In this document: piece after piece, positions 7,880 to 14,860 of the stretch
Layout of the letters: the number at the start of each line of letters is the position of its first letter
How positions within the stretch are numbered: the stretch's first letter is position 1
Source: Streptomyces sp. CB01580
Lineage (GTDB): Bacteria > Actinomycetota > Actinomycetes > Streptomycetales > Streptomycetaceae
Assembly (NCBI RefSeq): GCF_001905795.1
Contig: NZ_LIXJ01000015.1
Location: forward strand, 66,455-130,454
Direction: 5' to 3'
Length of the DNA: 64,000 bases
Made by a program: the position numbers and the translations under genes
The notes under the pieces: generated by a model
What the model was told of the DNA's origin: nothing
Seen by the model: only the letters and a program-made list of their open reading frames with translations
Database searches by the model: none

Positions 7880-9880
7880 ATGACTTCCGCATCCACCGGT
7901 CCCTCCTGCGGCCTGCCCACCGGGCGCGCCTGCGACCCGCCGTCCGAGCCGCCCTCCCGCCGCCGCGTGATCGCGGGTGCCGCGGCCGGCGCCGCCGCGC
8001 TCGCCGCGGCCGCCGGTCCCGCGAGTGCCGCCGCTCCCGCCGCCGTGGACGCCGCGTCCGCCGTCGACGCCGCGTCCGGCACCGCGCTCGCGCCCGCGGC
8101 GGCCGGATCGGACTGGGCCACCTGCCTGGACGTCGCCCGCGCCATCCTGGTGCGGGGCGAGGACGACGGGTCGCTGATCCCGCACTACAAGGACGTCCTG
8201 CTGTCCAAGGGCCTGCCGCGCGGTCGCAGGCCCCCCAAGAAGGTGCTGGTCGTCGGCGCAGGCCCGGCCGGTCTGACCGCCGCCCGGCTGCTCCGCGAGG
8301 CCGGGCACGCCGTCACCGTGATCGAGGCGAACGGCAACCGCGTCGGCGGCCGTGTCAAAACGTTCCGCCGGGGCGGCCACGAGCACGCGAGGGCACCGTT
8401 CGCCGACCCGAAGCAGTACGCCGAGGCCGGCGCGATGCGGATCCCGGACAGCCACCCGCTGGTCACGGGGCTCATCGACGGGTTCGGGCTGAAGCGCCGC
8501 CGCTTCCATCTGATCGACGTCGACGCCGGGGGCCGCCCGGTCAACCACACCTGGATCAGCGTCAACGGCATCCGGATGCGCAAGGCGGACTACGCGGCCC
8601 GGCCGCGCGCGATCAACCGCTCGTTCGGCGTCCCGGCACCCTTCGAGGACAAGCCCGCCGCCACGATCCTGCGGGAGGCGTTCGCGCCCGTACGGAAGGA
8701 GTTCGAGGGCAAGGAGGGCCGCGCCCTCGTCGAGGGCTGGGCGCGGGTCGTCCAGCGCTACGGGCACTGGTCGATGTTCCGCTTCCTGACCGAGGCGGCC
8801 AAGCTCGACGAGCGCACCGTCGACCTCGTCGGAACGGTCGAGAACCTCACCTCGCGCCTCCACCTCTCCTTCGTGCACAGCTTCATCGGGGCGTCGCTGA
8901 TCAGCCCGGACACGGCGTTCTTCGAACTGCCGGGCGGCACCGGCACGCTCGCCGACGCGATGTACGAGAAGGTCAGGGACCTGGTGCGGCTGGACCGCCG
9001 GGCCACCCGGATCAGCCACGGGAAGAACGGCGTCCGGATCGAGACGATCTCCGAGGGCCGCGACGGCAGGCCGCTGGTGCGCGAGACGTTCACCGGCGAC
9101 CGGGCCATCGTCACCGTGCCGTTCTCCGGGCTGCGCCACATCCCCGTCAGCCCTCTGCTGTCGTACGGGAAGCGGCGCGCGATCACCGAGATCCACTACG
9201 ACGCGGCGACCAAGGTGCTGCTCGAATTCAGCCGCCGCTGGTGGGAGTTCGAGGAGAAGGACTGGAAGAGGGAACTGGACCGGATCAGGCCCGGTCTGTA
9301 CGACGCCTACCGGCTGGGGAGGGCACCGGCCGACGGCTCGCTGCTGGGCGCCCACCCGTCGGTTCCCTCCGGCCACCTCCCGCCCGATCAGAAGGTGCAC
9401 TACGCGGCGTACCGGGCCACCGCCCGCAACCAGCCCGAGGCGGCGCACGTCATCGGCGGCGGATCGGTCACCGACAACCCCAACCGCTTCGTCTTCCAGC
9501 CGTCGCACCCGGTCGAGGGCAGCGCGGGCGGCGTGGTCCTCGCCTCGTACAGCTGGGCCGACGACGCGCTGAAGTGGGACTCCCTGGACGACGACGAGCG
9601 CTACCCGCACGCGCTGGGCGGCGTCCAGGACGTCTACGGGCAGCGCGTCGAGGTCTTCTACACAGGCGTCGGTGCCACCCAGTCGTGGATGCGCGACCCG
9701 TACGCGTACGGCGAGGCGTCGGTGCTGCTCCCGGGCCAGCACACCGAACTGCTCTCCCACGTACGGTCCGTCGAGGGGCCGCTGCACTTCGCGGGCTGCC
9801 ACACCTCGGTGAAGCCCGCCTGGATCGAGGGGGCCCTGGAGTCCGCGGTCAGGACCGCGCTGGAGGTGCACACCGCCTGA
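7880..9880 (+). CDS. Exported FAD-dependent L-amino-acid oxidase, L-glutamate-oxidase-like
   Basis: Flavoprotein of the amine oxidase/LAAO superfamily, 666 residues, oxidising an amino acid to a 2-oxo acid, ammonia and hydrogen peroxide. A twin-arginine signal (SRRRVIAG then an Ala-rich core ending in PASA, residues about 26-50) indicates folded export with FAD. The dinucleotide motif is VLVVGAGPAGLTAARLLREA, followed by GGR. Long blocks match Streptomyces L-glutamate oxidase as I remember it: AEAGAMRIPDSHPL, TSRLHLSFVHSF, TKVLLEFSRRWWEF and the FAD-tail KPAWIEGALESAV. In TSRLHLSFVHSF the Arg and His that bind the substrate carboxylates in that enzyme are both kept, so a glutamate-like substrate is possible but unproven. 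It stands alone, with its own start at 7880 (GGTGGG upstream), and is convergent with EI24. Confidence 0.88.
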   Translation: MTSASTGPSCGLPTGRACDPPSEPPSRRRVIAGAAAGAAALAAAAGPASAAAPAAVDAASAVDAASGTALAPAAAGSDWATCLDVARAILVRGEDDGSLIPHYKDVLLSKGLPRGRRPPKKVLVVGAGPAGLTAARLLREAGHAVTVIEANGNRVGGRVKTFRRGGHEHARAPFADPKQYAEAGAMRIPDSHPLVTGLIDGFGLKRRRFHLIDVDAGGRPVNHTWISVNGIRMRKADYAARPRAINRSFGVPAPFEDKPAATILREAFAPVRKEFEGKEGRALVEGWARVVQRYGHWSMFRFLTEAAKLDERTVDLVGTVENLTSRLHLSFVHSFIGASLISPDTAFFELPGGTGTLADAMYEKVRDLVRLDRRATRISHGKNGVRIETISEGRDGRPLVRETFTGDRAIVTVPFSGLRHIPVSPLLSYGKRRAITEIHYDAATKVLLEFSRRWWEFEEKDWKRELDRIRPGLYDAYRLGRAPADGSLLGAHPSVPSGHLPPDQKVHYAAYRATARNQPEAAHVIGGGSVTDNPNRFVFQPSHPVEGSAGGVVLASYSWADDALKWDSLDDDERYPHALGGVQDVYGQRVEVFYTGVGATQSWMRDPYAYGEASVLLPGQHTELLSHVRSVEGPLHFAGCHTSVKPAWIEGALESAVRTALEVHTA

Positions 9881-9926
9881 CCGGCCCGGAACGGCGGCCC
9901 GGCCGCCCCGGGGCGTCCCTGCCCCG

Positions 9927-10775
9927 TCAGCCCCGGCCGGGGGTGTACGGGGCGGGGGCCGCCCCCGCGGCGCCGGGGGCCGCGCCCCCGCCCTCGTTCC
10001 TCTCCTCGTACGCGCCACCCTTGCCGTCGCCGTCGCCCTCGGGCGCCACCAGGTCCCGCACCAGCAGGGTGGCCCCGGCGACGGCGCCCGGCATCAGGAA
10101 CACGGCGACGAACGGGACGAGGAAGGCCAGACCCAGCGGTACGCCGAAGCCGAGAACCAGCATGCGGCGGCCGCGCAGCAGGACGAGCCGGTCCTTCAGG
10201 ACCATGCCGCGCCGCTGGAGCGCGACGGACGTGAGCTCCTCGGAGAGGAAGTAACCGGTGACGCAGAAGCCGATCACCGGGACCACGGTCTGCCCGATCA
10301 CCGGCACGAACCCGAGGGCGAACAGCAACAGCGAGTACAGCCCCACCCGCACCAGGATCCGGACGCTGTCGACGGTGGATATCCACAGGTCCCGCCACAG
10401 CGGCAGCCCGGACTCGGGGACGTCACCGCCCTCCGTGCGGTCGACCTCCTCGGACAGGGACTCGTAGAAGGGCTGGCCGATCAGCAGCGTCACGGCGGTG
10501 AACGTGATCACGGCGAGGAAGAGGCCGAGGGCGAAGACCAGCACGGTCAGGGTGTTGCGGAGCAGCCCGAGCAACGGCGAGGACCAGTCGTCGGCGAACG
10601 GGGTCGCCCATGCCACCAGGTCGTCGGCGCCGTAGCCGAGACCGACCAGGGCCGCCGCGTACAGGACGAGGGTGATGAGTCCGGGCAGCAGTCCGAACCC
10701 GAACCAGCGGCCGTGCCGGCCGACCCATCGCTGCCCCGCCACCAAGTAACCGAAACCCGCCCCGAGATCACGCAT
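9927..10775 (-). CDS. EI24 domain-containing membrane protein (CysZ-like)
   Basis: Integral membrane protein of 282 residues with four or more hydrophobic segments: GLLPGLITLVLYAAALVGLG, VLVFALGLFLAVITFTAVTL, LLLFALGFVPVIG and VPLGLAFLVPFVAVFLMPGA. The motif IGQPFYESLSEEVDR marks the EI24/CysZ family, some members of which carry sulfate. The transport role here is inference. The C-terminal 45 residues are low-complexity Gly/Ala/Pro/Asp and probably a cytoplasmic tail. It lies in line with ohr upstream on the same strand but is separated from it by a hairpin, so it is probably transcribed separately. Start ATG 10775. Confidence 0.85.
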   Translation of the reverse strand: MRDLGAGFGYLVAGQRWVGRHGRWFGFGLLPGLITLVLYAAALVGLGYGADDLVAWATPFADDWSSPLLGLLRNTLTVLVFALGLFLAVITFTAVTLLIGQPFYESLSEEVDRTEGGDVPESGLPLWRDLWISTVDSVRILVRVGLYSLLLFALGFVPVIGQTVVPVIGFCVTGYFLSEELTSVALQRRGMVLKDRLVLLRGRRMLVLGFGVPLGLAFLVPFVAVFLMPGAVAGATLLVRDLVAPEGDGDGKGGAYEERNEGGGAAPGAAGAAPAPYTPGRG

Positions 10776-10800
10776 GCCGTCAGCGTACTGGTGGCCGAAC

Positions 10801-10830
10801 GGGCCGCACCCCCGGCCGGAAGTGCGGCCC
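10801..10830 (-). terminator. Hairpin downstream of ohr
   Basis: A perfect 9-bp inverted repeat (GGGCCGCAC ... GTGCGGCCC) with a 12-base loop, 40 bases beyond the ohr stop. Probably an intrinsic terminator for ohr. Confidence 0.6.
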
Positions 10831-10870
10831 GTCCGTCGTCCCGGCCGTCACGCACGGCCGTTCGGCGGGG

Positions 10871-11299
10871 TCAGGCGACCGACAGGTCCACCTTGATGTT
10901 GCCGCGCGTCGCGTTCGAGTACGGGCACACCTGGTGGGCCTTCTCGACGAGCGAACGCGCCGTCGCCGCATCGACGTTGGGGATGGAAGCGCTGATCGCG
11001 ACCTCCAGGCCGAAGCCGCCCTCGGCAGTCTTGCCGATGGACACCGCGGCGGTCACCGTTGAGCCGGAGATGTCGGCCTTCTCCTGACGGGCCACGACGC
11101 CGAGCGCGCCCTGGAAGCAGGCGCTGTAACCGGCGGCGAAGAGCTGCTCCGGGTTGGTGCCCGCGCCGCTCCCGCCCATGGACCTGGGCGGGTTGACGAC
11201 GACGTCGAGGTTGCCGTCGTCGGACGAGACCCGGCCGTCACGGCCGTTCTCGGCGGTGGCGACGGCGGTATAGAGAACGTCGATGTCGTGCATGGTCAT
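10871..11299 (-). CDS. ohr: Organic hydroperoxide resistance protein
   Basis: Thiol peroxidase of the OsmC/Ohr family, 142 residues, reducing organic hydroperoxides in the cytoplasm as a dimer. Both redox cysteines are visible: the peroxidatic Cys in GYSACFQGAL and the resolving Cys in HQVCPYSNATR. The Ohr-type N-terminus (VLYTAVATAENGRDGRVSSD) and NPEQLFAAG distinguish it from OsmC. Two ATGs are six bases apart. The first (11299) has AGAAGGAA at good spacing. There is no OhrR-type MarR adjacent: the nearby MarR (12581) faces another gene and lacks the N-terminal sensing Cys typical of OhrR. Genes on this strand run oxidoreductase, ohr, EI24. Confidence 0.95.
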   Translation of the reverse strand: MTMHDIDVLYTAVATAENGRDGRVSSDDGNLDVVVNPPRSMGGSGAGTNPEQLFAAGYSACFQGALGVVARQEKADISGSTVTAAVSIGKTAEGGFGLEVAISASIPNVDAATARSLVEKAHQVCPYSNATRGNIKVDLSVA

Positions 11300-11414
11300 T
11301 CCGAGGATTCCTTCTGCTGTGCGCCGCGACTCGCGCCCACGGTCGCGGCGGTCCGGATCGATCCCGATGCCCTCATGGCATGGCCCGTACCTGCCGGGTG
11401 CGCCGGAGCGCCCG

Positions 11415-12434
11415 TCAGACGAGGGAGACGATCATCTTTCCGGTGTTCTCGCCGCGCAGCAGGCCGAGGAAGGCGTCGAAGCCGTTCTCGATGCCCTCGA
11501 CGACGGTCTCGCGGTACTTCAGTTCGCCCGAGGCCAGCCACCCGGCGACGTCCTCGACGAACCGCGGCTGGAGCTCGTCGTGGTCGCTCACGAGCATGCC
11601 CTGGATGCGCAGCCGCTTGCCGATGATCAGGGCGAGGTTGCGCGGGGCGGGGGTCGGCTCGGTGGCGTTGTACTGGGAGATCATGCCGCAGGCGGTGACC
11701 CGGCCGTGCACGTGGAGGGAGGAGATCGCCGCCTCCAGGTGCTCGCCGCCGACGTTGTCGAAGTAGACGTCGATGCCGTCGGGAGCGGCCCGGCGCAGCT
11801 GTTCGTCGACCGGGCCGTCCTTGTAGTTGAAGGCCACGTCGAAGCCGTACTCCTCCACGAGAAGCCGGACCTTCTCGTCGGAACCGGCCGAGCCGATGAC
11901 CCGCGAGGCGCCCTTGATCCGCGCCATCTGCCCGACCTGGCTGCCCACCGCGCCGGCCGCGCCGGACACGAACACGGCGTCGCCCGGCTTGAACGAGGCG
12001 ACCTCGAAGAGTCCCGCGTACGCGGTGAAGCCGGGCATGCCGAGCACGCCCAGGTAGGCGGAGAGCGGCGCGAGCGACGGGTCGACCTTCACCGCGTGCT
12101 TCGCCGGGACCTCCGCGTACTCCCGCCAGCCGAGGCCGTGCAGCACGTGGTCGCCGACCGCGAAGCCCGGCGCGTCCGAGGCGATGACCTCGCCGACCGC
12201 ACCGCCGTCCATGGGGCGGTCGAGCGCGAAGGGCGGGGTGTACGACTTCACGTCGTTCATCCGTCCCCTCATGTACGGGTCGACCGAGAAGTACAGGTTG
12301 CGGACGAGGACGCGGCCCTCGCCGGGAGCGGCGACCGGGGCCTCCCGCAGCGCGAGGTCCTCGGCCTTCGGCCAGCCGTGCGGACGGGCGACGAGGTGCC
12401 ATTCACGGCCGGTCGTGGGAAGTGCTGCGGACAT
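11415..12434 (-). CDS. Zinc-independent NADP-dependent oxidoreductase (CurA / leukotriene B4 dehydrogenase-like)
   Basis: Medium-chain reductase of 339 residues that reduces activated double bonds of enals or enones using NADPH. Family signs: SVDPYMRGRMND near residue 50 (typical of the CurA/LTB4DH branch), no zinc ligands, a nucleotide-binding turn VFVSGAAGAVGSQVGQMARI, GSDEKVRLLVEE and FDNVGGEHLEAAI. It starts at 12434 and is divergent from a MarR gene across a 146-bp region holding two short palindromes, so it is the probable MarR target. A detoxification role for quinones or enones is inferred from the family. Confidence 0.9.
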   Translation of the reverse strand: MSAALPTTGREWHLVARPHGWPKAEDLALREAPVAAPGEGRVLVRNLYFSVDPYMRGRMNDVKSYTPPFALDRPMDGGAVGEVIASDAPGFAVGDHVLHGLGWREYAEVPAKHAVKVDPSLAPLSAYLGVLGMPGFTAYAGLFEVASFKPGDAVFVSGAAGAVGSQVGQMARIKGASRVIGSAGSDEKVRLLVEEYGFDVAFNYKDGPVDEQLRRAAPDGIDVYFDNVGGEHLEAAISSLHVHGRVTACGMISQYNATEPTPAPRNLALIIGKRLRIQGMLVSDHDELQPRFVEDVAGWLASGELKYRETVVEGIENGFDAFLGLLRGENTGKMIVSLV

Positions 12435-12513
12435 GGGCTCGGGTTCTCCTCAATGCCTCACGGGATGGGGAAGGCTTCGTCCCGGGGCCGGTGGGCCACG
12501 GGAGCGAAATTAC

Positions 12514-12550
12514 TTCAGAACGTGAAACAACGATGCTCCTGAATATTTCA
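12514..12550. promoter_or_regulatory. Paired TTCA/TGAA palindromes, candidate MarR operator
   Basis: The divergent region contains TTCA-N5-TGAA at 12514-12526 and TGAA-TAT-TTCA at 12540-12550, plus GTGAAACAAC and TTTCATGTTGTC half-site-like sequence around them. It is AT-richer than its surroundings. MarR proteins bind short palindromes between their own gene and a divergent target, so this is the likely operator. Confidence 0.55.
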
Positions 12551-12580
12551 TGTTGTCAAGTAACCGGCTATCCTGGCCCC

Positions 12581-13042
12581 ATGGCCACCACCCGTTCAGA
12601 CCCTCTGACCCTCGAAGTCGTCGAGCTCATCGGCACCGTCGTGGCGCGCTACTACGAGGAGTACGACGAGGCCGCGGCGGCCCACTCGCTCACCGGCGCC
12701 CAGGCGCGCGTCCTCGGGCTGCTCGCCCTGGAGCCGATGCCGATGCGCCGGATCGCCCAGAAGCTGAAGTGCGAGCCGTCGAACGTCACCGGGATCGTCG
12801 ACCGGCTGGAGTCGCGCGGTCTGGTGGAGCGCCGTCCGGATCCGGCCGACCGCCGGGTGAAACTGGCCGCACCGACGGAGCGGGGCACACGCACGGCACG
12901 GGAGCTGCGCGACTCGCTCACCTTCGCGCGGGAGCCGCTGGCCGAGCTTTCGGACGCGGACCGGACGATGCTGCGGGACCTGCTGCGGCGGATGCTGGGC
13001 GAGACGGGCCCCGCGACCGTGGCACCGCCGTCGGCCCCGTGA
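12581..13042 (+). CDS. MarR family transcriptional regulator
   Basis: Winged-helix regulator of 153 residues. The core is LTGAQARVLGLLALEPMPMR, RIAQKLKCEPSNVTGIVDRL, ESRGLVERRPDPADRRVK (wing) and LAAPTERG. The one Cys is in the recognition helix region (KLKCEPSN), not at the N-terminus, so a classical OhrR redox switch is unlikely. Start ATG 12581 is at the usual family N-terminus. A longer open frame upstream runs through the operator. Its stop overlaps the GTG of the next gene (GTGA), so the two are translationally coupled. It probably controls the divergent reductase and itself. Confidence 0.9.
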   Translation: MATTRSDPLTLEVVELIGTVVARYYEEYDEAAAAHSLTGAQARVLGLLALEPMPMRRIAQKLKCEPSNVTGIVDRLESRGLVERRPDPADRRVKLAAPTERGTRTARELRDSLTFAREPLAELSDADRTMLRDLLRRMLGETGPATVAPPSAP

Positions 13043-13605
13043 ACACGCCGACCCCGTTCGGTCCCCGTGAGTTCCAGCTCGTCCTGTTGCGCCGGATGGC
13101 CGACCATCAGCCCGGTCTCGTCGAGGAGGCCCGGCGGGAGCTGGGCGCCTCGACCGCCGAGATGCGGGAGGCGAACCGCCGTTGGCAGGCCATGGTGCGG
13201 GCGCCCCGGGGCCGGGGCGCGCTGCGCCGTTACCGTTCGGTGCTGGGCGAGCCCGAGTCGGCGGCGCGCCGCCGGATCGGCGATCTGGAGTGCGACGCGC
13301 TGAGGTGGCCGGTGCCGCTCTGGCCGGAGCTGCGGTTCGAGGTGATGGTCGCGCCGAACGGGGCCGTGTGGAACGAGTGGCTGGTCAGGGCAGCGGGGGC
13401 GGCGGGCCCCGAGCTGCGCGCGGTCGAGGATCTGCGTCCCTGGTCGGCCACGGTGGACGAGGTGGCGCGAGCCTTCCCGCCTGCTCGTCCGATGGAGGGC
13501 GGGGCGCCGACCCGGTGGGCGCTCGCGATCACCGCGCCGGGGACGGGCGAACGCCATGTCGCCGAATTCACCTGGGGACTGTTCCAGCGGCTGCTGCCCG
13601 GGTGA
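13039..13605 (+). CDS. Conserved hypothetical protein coupled to MarR
   Basis: A 188-residue soluble protein of unknown function. The start is GTG 13039, overlapping the MarR stop by four bases. The sequence has an N-terminal helical part (EEARRELGASTAEMREANRR), LRRYRSVLGEP, then a more beta-like part with LWPELRFEVMVAPNGAVWNE and RWALAITAPGTGERHVAEFT. No catalytic motif, signal peptide or membrane segment is seen. Coupling suggests co-expression with MarR. I do not recognise the family. It looks like a lineage-restricted Streptomyces protein. Confidence 0.7.
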   Translation: MNTPTPFGPREFQLVLLRRMADHQPGLVEEARRELGASTAEMREANRRWQAMVRAPRGRGALRRYRSVLGEPESAARRRIGDLECDALRWPVPLWPELRFEVMVAPNGAVWNEWLVRAAGAAGPELRAVEDLRPWSATVDEVARAFPPARPMEGGAPTRWALAITAPGTGERHVAEFTWGLFQRLLPG

Positions 13606-13801
13606 GCCCGGCCCGGGGGCGCCCGGGAGGGGGTGGGCACACCCGGCGCACGGTGCCTTCCGGCCGCCCCGCCCCGTCACTCCACCGGCCCCGTACCCCC
13701 TACGGCTCACCCGGCGCGCGGCATGACTCCGAACGGCGCACGATGCGAGGAGGGCCGGCTGCCGCCGGCACCCCCACACCGTGCTCCCGGGAGAAGCCGC
13801 C

Positions 13802-14839
13802 GTGACCGTCAGCCTTGAGCAGTTGCGCCGTTGCCATGTCGCCGTCGACCTCGGAGCGGCCCGGACCCGCGTGTACGTCAAGGGGCTGGGGCTCGTCGTC
13901 GACGAACCGAGTGCCGCCGCCGTGAACACCCGTACCGGCTCGCTCATCGCGGTCGGCGAGCTCGCCGAGCAGATGACGGGCCGCACACCCGACTACATCC
14001 GGGTGGCCCGTCCGGTCACCGGCGGCACCGTCATCGACATCGAGATGGCCCAGCGGATGCTCCGCCAGCTGCTCGGCGAGAAGCTCCGCCGCCAGTTGCG
14101 CCGCAAGCCCCGGCTGCGGGCCGCCGCCTGCACCCCGCACGACAGCGATCCGCTCGCCCAGCGGGCCACCGTGGAGACCCTGGTCGGGCTGGGCGCGCGA
14201 CGGGTGGAGCTGGTCGACACCCTGATCTCGGCGGCCGTCGGCTGCGGGCTCCCCGTCGAGCAGCCGACCGCCACCATGATCATGGTGTGCGGAGCGGCGA
14301 CGACCCAGATCGCGGTGCTCTCGCTGGGGTCGATCGTGACCGCCGTACGCGTACCGATCGGTGGCGACGCCATCGATCACGCGGTGATCCAGCACCTGCG
14401 GCAGCATCACGAGCTGATGCTGCCGAGCCAGTCCGTGCGACCGCTCCAACTGGCGCTCAGCGGCGCCGGACTGGCCGCGCGGGGCTCCTCGGTGACCGAG
14501 ATCCACGGCCGGGACGTGGCGACCGGGCTGGCCCGTTCGGTGCGGGTGGACACGACCTCCATCCGGGAGGCGATCCACGCCCCGCTGACCTCGGTGCTCG
14601 ACGGTCTCGGCAAGGTGCTGCGCGAGTGCCCGCCCGATCTGGTGGCCGACCTCACCGAATGCGGGATCATGATGGTCGGCGGCAGCGCGCTGCTGCCCGG
14701 CCTCGACCAGATGCTGCGGCAGGCTACGGGCGTGCCCGTGCACATCGCGGAGCGGCCCGACGTGTGCTCCGTCCTGGGGCTGGGTGCGATGCTGGACGGG
14801 AAGATCGAACCGTTGGTTCTCGACCCGATCGCCTGCTGA
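13802..14839 (+). CDS. mbl: MreB-like actin homologue Mbl
   Basis: Bacterial actin-like protein of 345 residues, matching S. coelicolor Mbl (SCO2451 as I recall), which contributes to spore-wall synthesis. The actin fold landmarks can be aligned: VAVDLGAARTRVYVKG (phosphate 1), ARPVTGGTVIDIEMAQRMLR (connect 1), VCGAATTQIAVLSLG (phosphate 2) and MMVGGSALLPGLDQML (adenosine). Key residues differ from MreB: the usual DIGGGTT is CGAATT, and the usual EEPMAAAIGAG, with its catalytic Glu, is VDTLISAAVGCG. ATP hydrolysis may therefore be weak or absent. Start GTG 13802 has GGGAGA upstream. It is followed 21 bases later by a GAF sensor kinase gene, probably in one operon. Confidence 0.88.
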   Translation: MTVSLEQLRRCHVAVDLGAARTRVYVKGLGLVVDEPSAAAVNTRTGSLIAVGELAEQMTGRTPDYIRVARPVTGGTVIDIEMAQRMLRQLLGEKLRRQLRRKPRLRAAACTPHDSDPLAQRATVETLVGLGARRVELVDTLISAAVGCGLPVEQPTATMIMVCGAATTQIAVLSLGSIVTAVRVPIGGDAIDHAVIQHLRQHHELMLPSQSVRPLQLALSGAGLAARGSSVTEIHGRDVATGLARSVRVDTTSIREAIHAPLTSVLDGLGKVLRECPPDLVADLTECGIMMVGGSALLPGLDQMLRQATGVPVHIAERPDVCSVLGLGAMLDGKIEPLVLDPIAC

Positions 14840-14860
14840 TCAGCGCAGGGGGGCGCCCGC

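Noticed and set aside
12553..12574. TTGTCA / TATCCT as a MarR gene promoter
   Set aside because: Spacing between the two hexamers is only 10 bases, too short for a sigma-70-type promoter.
10871..13042. ohr and the nearby MarR as an Ohr/OhrR pair
   Set aside because: The MarR lacks the N-terminal sensing Cys of OhrR and faces the reductase gene, not ohr.
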